Below are positions 1-7,678 of a stretch of 25,470 bases of DNA, one piece after another. Where the stretch lies: assembly GCA_049585815.1 (NCBI GenBank), contig JBAVAR010000140.1, positions 1 to 25,470 on the forward strand, read 5' to 3'. Positions within the stretch are counted from its first letter, which is position 1; each line of letters begins with the position of its first letter. Made by a program: the position numbers and the translations under genes. This DNA comes from DATLSM01 sp049585815. GTDB lineage: Bacteria; Actinomycetota; Thermoleophilia; Solirubrobacterales; 70-9. A model generated the notes under the pieces. That model was not told the DNA's origin. It made no database searches and worked only from the letters and a program-made list of their open reading frames with translations.

Positions 1-2
1 CA

Positions 3-126
3 AAAACCAGCCGAAGCGTTCGCTAGATCACCTGACAAGGCCCGTATGGCCCACTCGCCAGGCTCGGACGGCGGGGCGGTCTGCCCCGGGGGGCGAACGG
101 AAGGGCGCGCCGGAAATTCAGGCTAA
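3..126. repeat. Left copy of 124-bp terminal inverted repeat
   Basis: Positions 3-126 are the exact reverse complement of 25347-25470, as far as I can align by eye; the match breaks at 127. The repeat contains a small hairpin (CGGGGC at 72-77, GCCCCG at 83-88). At the right end the stop codon of a gene lies inside it. Because the sequence ends within the repeat at both sides, its true length is unknown. It may be a dispersed genomic repeat that stopped assembly, or the end of a linear replicon or a transposable unit. Confidence 0.9.
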
Positions 127-417
127 ACCAGCGCGGTACGCGTCTGATCGCTATGCGGCGCTGGTCCCAATGATGCGGATAGTGCGTTCAAGCGGCGAGG
201 GCTGTGGGACGCGGGGGCTACCCAGACTCGCTGCGCGACACCGAGCAAAGCCAGGACCACCCAACGGCGATCAGCGGACGCAGCCCCTGCCACTGCTGCC
301 ACCGGTGAGGCGACACGCTCGCTACTCGCCATTGACGGCACCCACGCTAGGAGACAATTGCCCGGCGCCAGCGCCCTTAGCTGTCAGCGACAGGCTTATT
401 GGGTTTGTGAGCGCGAG
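127..417. other. No recognisable gene
   Basis: I see no convincing coding sequence on either strand here. The short open frames have no ribosome binding site and low-complexity translations. The stretch lies between the terminal repeat and gene fragments, so it is probably decayed sequence. Confidence 0.5.
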
Positions 418-527
418 TGCCTGAAATAACGCTGCGATGTCCCGACCCTCGAAGCCGAGCTCGCTTGCCTTGGTCAACGCCTCGTCGGCGGCACGGGCGG
501 AGGCCAACGGTACATCCGGCTCGACCC
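418..527 (-). pseudogene. C-terminal fragment, 3-hydroxyisobutyrate dehydrogenase-like
   Basis: One minus-strand frame encodes about 35 residues with the pattern PLASARAADEALTKASELG followed by EGRDIAALFQAL. This matches the C-terminal helix pattern of NAD-binding 3-hydroxyisobutyrate/6-phosphogluconate dehydrogenase-type proteins (small hydrophobic run, then G-x-x-D-x-A-A-L-F-x-A-L). There is no N-terminal part. The frame is joined upstream to an unrelated aldo/keto reductase fragment, so this is a leftover. The family call rests on a short stretch and is tentative. Confidence 0.4.
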
Positions 528-550
528 CTGTCTCCAAGGCGAGACGGATG

Positions 551-854
551 TCCCTTCGTCTGTCATTCGCAGGCCGCCCTTGGTTGCGATCACGACCTCA
601 TCGCGGCGGTGGTCGAGATCGTGTCGCAACGCCAGACCAAGGAGCCGCTCAGATGCCCGAAGCCGTAACCCTGGGCGGTGTCGAAGAGGTTTACCCCGAG
701 TTCGCGGCGCGCTGGATTGCGGCCACCCCCTCGTCCGGTCGAACTCGCCCCACTCACCGCCCAGCTGCCAGGTACCGAAGGCAATCGGGGAGACCTTCAG
801 GTCGGTCCTCCCAAGTCTGACTGTGCTCAACGGACCTGGGTTCATCTGGCTCAC
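551..854 (-). pseudogene. Aldo/keto reductase N-terminal fragment, frameshifted
   Basis: The minus strand begins with a GTG or ATG start and reads LGRTDLKVSPIAFGTWQLGG, the hallmark N-terminus of aldo/keto reductases. The open frame is then lost. The next family blocks (GVAAIQ, then ELGVNLFDTAQGYGFG, which includes the catalytic Asp and Tyr region, then ASERLLGLAL and EVVIATKGGL) lie in different frames. At least three single-base shifts are therefore needed, near 775, 715 and 665. The similarity stops at about 551, where a dehydrogenase tail follows. The central and C-terminal barrel are missing, so no functional enzyme can be made. Confidence 0.85.
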
Positions 855-973
855 CGTCCTGGTCGATCGTCGTAACCGAGTAATGGGCCTCGAGCAAACT
901 TCTCACCAAACAGAGGGCGCGCAATCCAGCGATACATGACTGACCACTTCCGCGATCCTCGGCGCATGCCTCG

Positions 974-3343
974 ATGATCGGGGGCCTGGCCCCGCTCCTG
1001 GGAATGTTCGATTCGAGACAACGGTCCAAGTATGGTCGGGTGATGAAGCTCGCGATTTCAGATCCGGGCAAGTTTGCGCTCAAGAACGCCATTCGCGCGG
1101 CGATCGTCGTACCGGCGGCGTTCGCGATCTCACTGGAAGTCGTCGGCCTCACCGAAATGGCTCTCTTCGCAGGCTTCGGATCCATTGCGCTGCTCGTCTT
1201 CGTCGATTTCGGCGGCTCCTGGCGCCAGCGGCTTGGCGCCTATCTGATGCTGGTCGGCGGCGGCGCAATCTTGATCGCTATCGGGACGCTCTGCTCGCAG
1301 ACGACCTGGCTGGCGGTCGGCGCGATGGCGATCACCGCCTTCACGATCGTCTTCGCCGGAATCCTCGATGGGTATGTCGCCGCGGCCCAGTCGGCAGCCA
1401 TCCTGGCCTTTGTGCTTGCTTTGATGGTGCCCGCTGCGTCTGCCGCGATCCCAACGCGCCTCGCCGGCTGGGCCCTCGCCGCCGCCTTCTCGATTGCAGC
1501 GACCTTCCTGCTCTGGCCTCGACGATCCCCCGATCGCCTGCGCGAAGGAGCCTCCCAGGCGGTTGGAGCGCTGGCCGACCTAGTGGGGGCGGTAGCAACG
1601 TTTGAGGCGGATAAACGCGAGATCCGGGGGGCCGTGGCAGGCGAGTTGGCCGGTCTAGCCGCCAGCGCCAATCTAGCGGTCAGCAGGGCCCATCGCGAGT
1701 TCGTGGTCATGCCACACCGTCCCAGCGGCGTTGGCGGCAGGCTCGCAGCGCTCGGCCGTCTGGTCGATGACCTCGTGTCGTTCGATCCGATTGCCCGCGA
1801 GCAACCCGCGCCCGCAGCGACAAGCGCCGGCTTTGCCGGCGAGCGTGCGGTCGTGGAAGCGAGTGTCGCTGCGGCCCTGCAAATTGCCTCACGGCGACTG
1901 GCAGACGACGATCCCGGTGACGGAGGCGAAGAGCTCGCGGCACTGGCGACCGCCCACACCGATGTCGGACGAGCCTTTCTGGCGAAGGCCTCGGCCGCAG
2001 GCGGCGATATCGACGAGGAGAGCCTTACCGCCGAGCTGGACGAGGTCTTCCGGCTTCGCATGCTCGCCTACGGTGCCCTGCAGATTGGACGCCACGCGTT
2101 GCAGGCCAGTGGCGCCACCGCGCCGGCGGACCCGTCTCTTGCACCAAACACGAGCCGCCTGCGCTTCACCCGCCGCCTTGCCAGTTCCCACTCCGATATG
2201 CGATCGGTCTGGTTGCGCAATAGCCTGCGTACAGCAGCCGGGCTCGCCCTCGCCGTCCTCGTTGCCCGAGTCACGGACACCCAGAACGGCTTCTGGGTAG
2301 TGCTCGGAACGATGTCGGTACTGCGCTCCAGTGCCCTGGCCACTGGCTCAACCGCCCTCGAGGCGATCGCTGGAACGGTGGTAGGCATCGTCGCTGGAGG
2401 GCTCATCGTGCTGGCGATCGGGGGCCAGACGGGCCTTCTCTGGGCGGTGCTCCCCTTTTCCATCTTGCTGGCTGCCTATTCGCCAAGGGCGATCTCCTTC
2501 GCCGCCGGGCAGGCGGGCTTCACCACCGCCGTCGTTGTTCTCTTCAATCTGATCGAACCGGTTGGGTGGACGGTTGGCGTAGTGCGGATCGAGGATGTCG
2601 CGATCGGTTGCGCCGTCAGTCTCGCGACCGGTCTCCTGCTGTGGCCGCGTGGGGCGGCCGAGGTACTTCGGGAAGCTCTCGGGGCGACCTATGTGCTCGC
2701 CGCGCGCTACCTCGATCTGACGATTTCCTCGCTGCTGAAGGGTGGAGAGTCAGGCACCGTCGAGGAGGCCGGACGGGAGGCGAGCGAAGCCGCCCTTCGA
2801 CTCGACGAGACGGTTCGCGAGTATCTTGCGGAGAACAGCTCGGCTCGCGAGAACCTCGACGGACTGGCCCAGCTGATCGGCGGCGCCACTCGCGTGCGCC
2901 GCGTGGCCCGACTCCTGCAAAGCGCTTCTATTTTGGTGCCGCTCGCTCCTCTCGACGCCCACGCCCCCTGGGTCTCCCAGGTGTGCAATGAGTTCGATAC
3001 TGAGTGGCGCAGCAGGCGCGCCTGGTTCGAGCTCTTCGGCACGGCAATCGCCGCGGGGGCTGAACCGCCACTGCCGGAGTCGGCGGCGCAAGCCAAGGAT
3101 GCGGGAGCTTCGAGCCGGCTCTGGGGTAACAGAGGGCCGGGGGTTCGACTTGACCGGGGCCGCGGCCCGTCGCGCGGAGCTGTTCCTCCCGGACTCGCGA
3201 TCGCCTGGGCCGAGCGCCACCTCGAAACACTGCTCAATTTCGAGCCCGACTTGGCCCTTGCGGCGAGGTCGGTTCTTGGCGGGTCGTCGGATACCGGTCA
3301 CAATGTGCACGACACGGGCACAAGATTGACGCAGCTGGCGTAG
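974..3343 (+). CDS. FUSC-family membrane protein (aromatic acid exporter/fusaric acid resistance type)
   Basis: This is a 789-residue polytopic membrane protein. Two hydrophobic blocks (about residues 35-180 and 405-560) each hold roughly five to six helices and are separated by a soluble helical region. Each block ends in a LLWPR motif (FLLWPRR near 180, LLLWPRG near 558), so the protein looks like an internal duplication. The second block contains RNSLRTAAGLALAVLVA and FWVVLGTMSVLRSS, typical of the FUSC_2 domain of AaeB/YccS-type proteins. Such proteins export aromatic acids or lie in the inner membrane with unknown substrates. The start is uncertain, because in-frame ATG codons at 1004 and 1043 are equally plausible and none has a clear ribosome binding site. 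It has no operon partner and looks chromosomal. Confidence 0.85.
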   Translation: MIGGLAPLLGMFDSRQRSKYGRVMKLAISDPGKFALKNAIRAAIVVPAAFAISLEVVGLTEMALFAGFGSIALLVFVDFGGSWRQRLGAYLMLVGGGAILIAIGTLCSQTTWLAVGAMAITAFTIVFAGILDGYVAAAQSAAILAFVLALMVPAASAAIPTRLAGWALAAAFSIAATFLLWPRRSPDRLREGASQAVGALADLVGAVATFEADKREIRGAVAGELAGLAASANLAVSRAHREFVVMPHRPSGVGGRLAALGRLVDDLVSFDPIAREQPAPAATSAGFAGERAVVEASVAAALQIASRRLADDDPGDGGEELAALATAHTDVGRAFLAKASAAGGDIDEESLTAELDEVFRLRMLAYGALQIGRHALQASGATAPADPSLAPNTSRLRFTRRLASSHSDMRSVWLRNSLRTAAGLALAVLVARVTDTQNGFWVVLGTMSVLRSSALATGSTALEAIAGTVVGIVAGGLIVLAIGGQTGLLWAVLPFSILLAAYSPRAISFAAGQAGFTTAVVVLFNLIEPVGWTVGVVRIEDVAIGCAVSLATGLLLWPRGAAEVLREALGATYVLAARYLDLTISSLLKGGESGTVEEAGREASEAALRLDETVREYLAENSSARENLDGLAQLIGGATRVRRVARLLQSASILVPLAPLDAHAPWVSQVCNEFDTEWRSRRAWFELFGTAIAAGAEPPLPESAAQAKDAGASSRLWGNRGPGVRLDRGRGPSRGAVPPGLAIAWAERHLETLLNFEPDLALAARSVLGGSSDTGHNVHDTGTRLTQLA

Positions 3344-3546
3344 CCCTTTATGGGCTGACATCAGCGAGGTTCAGTCCGGCATTGATGGGCGCATCTTCTC
3401 CGCCTCAGCAGTTTGGGACTGATGAGCCGCTATCAGCGGTAATTCGCATCCTGCTCGCCGAGGTTCTGACCGCTGATAAACCGCTGCAACTGAGTCCAAA
3501 TTAGTCTCTATAAGGGGAGGGGTGGTGTCCGGTTTCAGAACATAAG
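3344..3546. other. Non-coding stretch with a 10-bp inverted repeat
   Basis: No gene is visible. An exact inverted repeat, TATCAGCGGT (3431-3440) and ACCGCTGATA (3469-3478), is separated by 28 bases. The left arm is itself nearly self-complementary (CCGCT-ATC-AGCGG). The stretch lies downstream of both the FUSC gene and the minus-strand tRNA fragment, so the repeat could be a processing or termination structure or a protein-binding site. No run of T residues supports a simple intrinsic terminator. Confidence 0.5.
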
Positions 3547-3605
3547 CGGAGGGGGTGGGATTCGAACCCACGAGACACCCGAAGGCATCTAACGGCTTTC
3601 AAGGC
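3547..3605 (-). tRNA. tRNA-Ser(UGA) 3' fragment; probable attachment-site scar
   Basis: The minus strand shows, in order, anticodon loop CTTGAAA (anticodon TGA, 3603-3597), 3' anticodon stem GCCGT, a long variable arm closed by a TTCG loop (AGATGCC/GGTGTCT), T arm GTGGG-TTCGAAT-CCCAC, acceptor strand CCCCTCC, and G73 at 3547. The long variable arm and G73 are diagnostic for bacterial tRNA-Ser. Upstream of the anticodon loop only two stem pairs survive, and D arm and 5' acceptor strand are absent, so no functional tRNA is encoded. A 3' half starting at the anticodon loop is the usual identity block of tRNA-integrating elements. By that logic the integrated DNA lies upstream of the fragment, at higher coordinates, and the FUSC side is the original chromosome. 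Confidence 0.88.
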
Positions 3606-4127
3606 ACCTTAAACTGGCCAGTTTTTGGCTTGCTTAAGCGGTTTCCCGTTCCTGTGCGCCAGAAAATGCGCCAGTGACACCCAGCGCCAGAGCACGACTC
3701 CCCACCGGGCCCCTCGCTGCTTTCACCAGAGACCAGAGACTGTTGCAGTTTATCCCAACCGTGGACGAATGCGACGTCACCGGGCCGGCTCACTTTCACC
3801 ACCAATTCAACTGTGAGTATTCGCCCGGGAGTACGTCGACTGCGAACGACACATTCCCAACGGTGCCTCATGGCAGGGCCGAATATTTATGACTCCTGCC
3901 AACTTCCGTAAGAGCCGCCACAGGTTGGCTCTGATTCCGTGTCTATCGCAGCCTGCATCGGCCCGGACCCATTGAACTCACGCGAGGTCCCGTTCCCCCA
4001 ACTTCGATTCGGCCGCGGCTGAACTCTTTATCCCCAGGAACGACCCAACTTTAATCCTCGAATACGTCCCCGCCTGGGCGCGCAGGACTCCCACCGGATA
4101 GCACGCCAAGCGTGCAGTGGTTCGCCC
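3606..4127. other. Gene-free stretch next to the tRNA scar, with palindrome and direct repeats
   Basis: I see no supported gene in these 522 bases; the open frames on both strands have no family resemblance and no ribosome binding site. Close to the tRNA fragment are the perfect palindrome AAACTGGCCAGTTT (3611-3624, followed by a short T run) and two direct copies of TGCGCCAG (3655-3662 and 3667-3674) spaced 12 bases apart. Such arrays beside an attachment core could be recombinase or directionality-factor sites. The last 100 bases presumably hold the promoter of the downstream operon, but I cannot point to clear -35/-10 hexamers. Confidence 0.5.
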
Positions 4128-5039
4128 ATGCACGCCCAGACGGAGAACGCTCAGGTTCACCGCCGCAGCCGCACCTTCCCTGTCGGTGCCGCCAGCGGCC
4201 TCGCTCTCTACCTGCTGACGCTCTTCGGGGAGGCAATGCTAGGGGTGCCGGTTCGCTGGCTCCTCGCCTATCTCGGCGCCGCGACCGTGGGGCTATTCGT
4301 CCCCCTCGGGCTGAGCGCCGAAGGTCTTGCCTGGGTTGTCGCTCTCGCGCCGATCGCCTGGTCAGTGACCGGTCTCCTCCGACCGGGCCGGGGATGGGTG
4401 TGGGGGCGGCGGCTCGGCGCTCGCCGCCCAAGCGCCATCGAGGCCGAGGCCCTGGTCGAGGCGATGGCGCTGCTGCGCAGTGTCGATCCTGGGCTACCCG
4501 ACCCGACGGCCTGGTTGGTCCTCGACGACCCGCTCCCCGGCGCGGCAGTCCGGGGGACCAGCGTGCTCCTCAGCCGCGCCCTGCTTGAGTCCGAATCGCT
4601 TGCCCCCGTCGTGGCCCATGAGCTCGGCCACGCCGACAGCCTCGATGGTCGCCTCACCGAGGCACTCAACCGACTCGTACTCTGGGGCGACCCGCTAGCG
4701 CCAGCGCGATCCGCGGGCGGGGGAGAGGGCGACGAACGGCGCCATGAGGAACCTCGCGGCGGCCTGCTTTGGGGCTTGATTCGCTGGGCGCTGCGCCTTG
4801 CCGGGGGCAGGTTCGTTCAGGACCTGCTGGGGCCGACCTGGGGCGCCTATTGGCGCTCGCGTGAGTACGCCGCCGACGCCTACGCTGGGAGCCTTGGCCA
4901 GGCCGAGGACCTCGCCCGCCACCTCGCCGACTTCGAGCAGCCCTTCGATCCGCCCCAACCAGGGCTCCTCTTCAAGGCAGCTAGCCACCCGCCGGTGGCG
5001 CTGCGGATTGAGCGCCTGTTGGAGGGCGGGTCGAAATGA
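4128..5039 (+). CDS. M48-like membrane zinc metallopeptidase
   Basis: This 303-residue protein has about three N-terminal hydrophobic segments (roughly residues 18-36, 43-61 and 65-84). They are followed by a soluble peptidase domain with HELGH at 164-168 and the downstream Glu in SREYAAD (Glu246), the third zinc ligand arrangement of the M48 family (HtpX/Ste24/Oma1). The active site should face the cytoplasm if the usual HtpX topology holds. A hydrophobic segment near 212-232 resembles the family's extra helices. The ATG has no obvious ribosome binding site. The stop overlaps the next start (ATGA), so it heads a coupled operon with a micro-ORF, an ArdC-like protein and a zinc-ribbon/Shedu-like protein. 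Substrate is unknown. Confidence 0.85.
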   Translation: MHAQTENAQVHRRSRTFPVGAASGLALYLLTLFGEAMLGVPVRWLLAYLGAATVGLFVPLGLSAEGLAWVVALAPIAWSVTGLLRPGRGWVWGRRLGARRPSAIEAEALVEAMALLRSVDPGLPDPTAWLVLDDPLPGAAVRGTSVLLSRALLESESLAPVVAHELGHADSLDGRLTEALNRLVLWGDPLAPARSAGGGEGDERRHEEPRGGLLWGLIRWALRLAGGRFVQDLLGPTWGAYWRSREYAADAYAGSLGQAEDLARHLADFEQPFDPPQPGLLFKAASHPPVALRIERLLEGGSK

Positions 5040-5119
5040 GCCTTCTCAACGTCTTTGTGGCGATGACCTGCGTTGCTGACCGCAAGCCAACCCTCAAGCG
5101 GGGAGCGCGGTTCCGATGA
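5036..5119 (+). CDS. 27-residue micro-ORF coupled at both ends by ATGA
   Basis: An ATG at 5036 overlaps the stop of the M48-like gene (ATGA), and its own TGA at 5117-5119 overlaps the ATG of the ArdC-like gene (again ATGA). The 27-residue product has a short hydrophobic start (MSLLNVFVAMTCVAD) and a basic tail (KPTLKRGARFR). It fills the whole space between the two genes in the only frame that links both overlaps. The peptide may be functional, or it may act as a translational relay that brings ribosomes from the peptidase to the ArdC gene. I recognise no family. Confidence 0.6.
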   Translation: MSLLNVFVAMTCVADRKPTLKRGARFR

Positions 5120-6030
5120 GCGCCACCCGCAGCCGCAGCCGCCCCCTCACCGAGGAGGAGCGAAGCGCTCGTCGAGCCCAGGAGCGCCGCCAGATGCAGG
5201 AAGCCGTCGATGCCCTGCGCACCAGCGATGGCTGGCAGCGCTGGCTCCGAGTGCGCCGCCACTTCCATGCCTACAGCCTCCACAACCAGCTTCTGATCGC
5301 GAATCAGTGCCCTGAAGCAACGCGGGTCGCCGGTTTCAGGGCCTGGTTGAAACTCGGCTACGCCGTGCGCAAGGGGGAGAGGGGCATCCGCATCTGGGCC
5401 CCCTGTCCGCCATCCAAGCGCCAAATCGCCGAGTGGAAGCAGGGCGGCGCCGATCCACACCAGAAACCGCCCACCTACTTCAAGCTGGTCGCCGTCTTCG
5501 ATCGCTCCCAGGTTGACCCGCTCCCCGACTTCCCCGGCGGCCCAATCGAGCTCGAACCACCGAGCGAGCCGACTGGCGGCGACGGCCTGGCCCAGCTCTT
5601 CGATCCGCTGGTCGAGTTCGGCTGCTCTCTTGGCCTTGCCGTCGAGGTCGAACCAGTGCCGGGTGCCGCTCAGGGCTACCTCGAGCCGGCCACCGATCGC
5701 CTCGTGATCGACGTCCGCAGCGATTCCTTCTCCGCCAACGCCCAGGTGCAGACGCTCGTCCATGAGCTCGCCCACGCCCTCGTTCGCCGCGACCGCCAGC
5801 CCAAGGACCCGAAGCTCCCCTACGCCGAGGAGGAGGTGGTAGCTGAGTCCGTCGCCTTCGCCGTCTGTGACTCCCTCGGCCTCGACACCTCCGGCGCCTC
5901 AATCCCCTACATAGCCGGCTGGGGCGAACGCTCAGACGATGAGCCGATCGAGCGCTACGCCGCCCTCATCGATCGCCTCGCCCACCGCCTCGAAGAGGTC
6001 GTCCTCCCCGCGGCCCTCGCCGAGGCTTGA
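5116..6030 (+). CDS. ArdC-like protein: ssDNA-binding domain plus zinc metallopeptidase domain
   Basis: This 304-residue protein has two parts. The N-terminal half shows the ArdC/DUF1738 pattern: a helical start, then HAYSLHNQLLIANQ (51-64), ATRVAGFRAWLKLGYAVRKGERG and IRIWAPCP, followed by a strand FKLVAVFD. This domain binds single-stranded DNA in plasmid antirestriction proteins and TraC-type primases. The C-terminal half has HELAH at 216-220 and a downstream EEEVVAESVAF (238-248) supplying the third ligand, an ImmA/IrrE-like metallopeptidase. ArdC proteins enter recipients during conjugation and protect the incoming DNA from restriction, so the gene is a marker of mobile DNA. It overlaps the micro-ORF by 4 bases. 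Confidence 0.85.
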   Translation: MSATRSRSRPLTEEERSARRAQERRQMQEAVDALRTSDGWQRWLRVRRHFHAYSLHNQLLIANQCPEATRVAGFRAWLKLGYAVRKGERGIRIWAPCPPSKRQIAEWKQGGADPHQKPPTYFKLVAVFDRSQVDPLPDFPGGPIELEPPSEPTGGDGLAQLFDPLVEFGCSLGLAVEVEPVPGAAQGYLEPATDRLVIDVRSDSFSANAQVQTLVHELAHALVRRDRQPKDPKLPYAEEEVVAESVAFAVCDSLGLDTSGASIPYIAGWGERSDDEPIERYAALIDRLAHRLEEVVLPAALAEA

Positions 6031-6127
6031 GCCCCCGCAGCGACTCCGCCCAGCACCCACCCAGCCCCGACATGCCAATCGTTGCGCAGGGGTGGACCGA
6101 AATGCCCCCGTCCTTCGTCTTGCAGGC

Positions 6128-7411
6128 ATGACAACCACAGCAGTTTCCCCACCAGCTCCTACCCAACCCCCGATCGCGCCCAAGCTCTGCCGCTCCTGTG
6201 GTGCCGCCAACCCTCCCGACGCCGCTTACTGCCAGAGATGCAGCCGCGGGCGCTTTGCGCCGCCCTGGGTGCGGGCCCTGCGCAAGGTTGGCGCCGGCTT
6301 CACCGTGCAGGTGAACGATCCCCACGAGAAAAGCAAAGCCACCGAGCCGACCCTGACGTTCTACAAATGGTGGTTCGGCGGGCGTGCGGCCTTCCACATC
6401 CACAGCCAGGAGCAGTGGGAGCGGATTAAGCAGGTCGTCGACACCGAGCTGCTCGCGATCCTCGGCTGGACCTCCCGCCAGCAGGTGCTCGACACCCTCG
6501 CTGACGATGGTGTCGACGCCAGGGCGATCCTCGCCCAGAACCCGAGCGTGCTGCTTGAGATCGTCACCGCGCTCGGCGAAGCAGCCCTCGCCGAGCGCGA
6601 GCCGGCGGCGCTGGCCGAGGCCGCCAACCGGATCGCTGTTCTCGGCGAGCAGGTCGACCGGGCCCGACGTGCGGCCTTTCGCAGCTCCGTCGAGGAGCTG
6701 CCACCCGACAGGTCGACCGGGCCCCGGCAGCTCGCTGAGCTGAGCGGGCAGCTCGCTGAGGCCGAGCGGCTCGCTGCACTCGCCGAGCTGCGCCGGCGGG
6801 TGGGGGTGCTGGAGCTGTTTGGCGAGCTCCTGCATGATGAGCGCAGCTACAGGATCGTCAACCACCGATCGGCGATCCACCGCCTGCTCGAGGAGTCGAT
6901 CTGGATCCTCGACGAGCGCTGCTGGCTACGCTCCCAGCGCAAGGTGCTGCGCGCGGTGATCGATCGCCGCGTCGCCGAACGGGACCGCCCCTACGCCAAA
7001 AAGCCGCCCGACTTCGCCTTCGCCGTCGACGATGGTCGGCTCCTCGTTGTCTCGATCTGCCCGCCCTCCCGCGAGCCCGGCGTCGCCGACCTCGATCGGC
7101 TTGAGCGGCAGGTCGGCCAACTGCTCGATATCGAACCCTACGGCCGCTGGGAGGCGACCCTGGTCGGCGAGCGGATCCCATGGAAGCTACGGTCAACCCT
7201 GGGGCTCCGCAACGAGTCCTTCGCCGCCAAGTCTTACGAGGAGGTCTTCGACGAGCCACTCCAGCATTACCGCGCTCGGCTCGGCGTCCTCAACCGCCTC
7301 GGCGCCGCCGCGCCGGCGACTGCAGAGGGGCCGAACGCCCTTCCAGGGGACATCGAGGACCTCGCGCTCGGCGAGGGTCACCTTGACGACGAGCTACCGG
7401 GCGATCCCTGA
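6128..7411 (+). CDS. Zinc-ribbon protein with a degenerate Shedu/PD-(D/E)XK-like C-terminal domain
   Basis: I place the start at ATG 6128, after the ArdC stop, because the longer frame only extends into the ArdC gene. The 427-residue product opens with a disordered leader and a zinc ribbon (C21-x2-C24-x10-C35-x2-C38). A helical, charged middle part follows, with likely coiled coil at 145-225. Residues 240-385 resemble the Shedu/DUF4263 nuclease fold: HRLLEESIWILDERCWLRSQ, PPDFAFAV, LLVVSIC, DLDRLERQVGQLL and a tail with SYEEVFDEPLQHYRARL. In active members PPDF supplies Asp and the next strand has E-x-K. Here that strand reads S309-I-C311, so the catalytic pair appears lost. The role may be DNA binding or scaffolding. 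The fold assignment is my pattern reading. Confidence 0.6.
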   Translation: MTTTAVSPPAPTQPPIAPKLCRSCGAANPPDAAYCQRCSRGRFAPPWVRALRKVGAGFTVQVNDPHEKSKATEPTLTFYKWWFGGRAAFHIHSQEQWERIKQVVDTELLAILGWTSRQQVLDTLADDGVDARAILAQNPSVLLEIVTALGEAALAEREPAALAEAANRIAVLGEQVDRARRAAFRSSVEELPPDRSTGPRQLAELSGQLAEAERLAALAELRRRVGVLELFGELLHDERSYRIVNHRSAIHRLLEESIWILDERCWLRSQRKVLRAVIDRRVAERDRPYAKKPPDFAFAVDDGRLLVVSICPPSREPGVADLDRLERQVGQLLDIEPYGRWEATLVGERIPWKLRSTLGLRNESFAAKSYEEVFDEPLQHYRARLGVLNRLGAAAPATAEGPNALPGDIEDLALGEGHLDDELPGDP

Positions 7412-7678
7412 GCCCCTTGGCGTGGCAGACCCGAGCTCCCGAGCCAAAACCAACCCGCCGATATAATTGCCGCCAGAGTCGCCGCATTGGGGCAGTGCCG
7501 AGGAGAGTCTCATCATCGCCGTTCGTAGTTCGGCAGGCGCGTCGTGGATTGCCAAGCAACCGCGCCACTTCCCCTTGCCGCAATCAGTTCAGTTGATTGG
7601 GGCGCAGCGATTTCCGCTGACGCCGCAAATACCGGCGATCCCTCCGCCGGTTGTCCCCCGCCACCGAATCTAGGCTTC
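7412..7678 (+). promoter_or_regulatory. Intergenic leader, possible promoter for downstream genes
   Basis: No gene is supported in this 267-base gap. An exact -10-like hexamer TATAAT sits at 7462-7467, rare in such GC-rich DNA, but I see no matching -35 hexamer at 16-18 bases. If it is used, the transcript would have an untranslated leader of about 200 bases before the winged-helix gene. Confidence 0.3.

Noticed and set aside
1240..2061. Long minus-strand frame inside the FUSC gene
   Set aside because: Shadow frame: Ser/Ala/Arg-rich translation without motifs, fully inside a well-supported gene.
3599..3871. Minus-strand frame next to the tRNA scar as a tyrosine integrase tail
   Set aside because: No R-H-x-x-R or catalytic Tyr context is visible and the translation has no family pattern.
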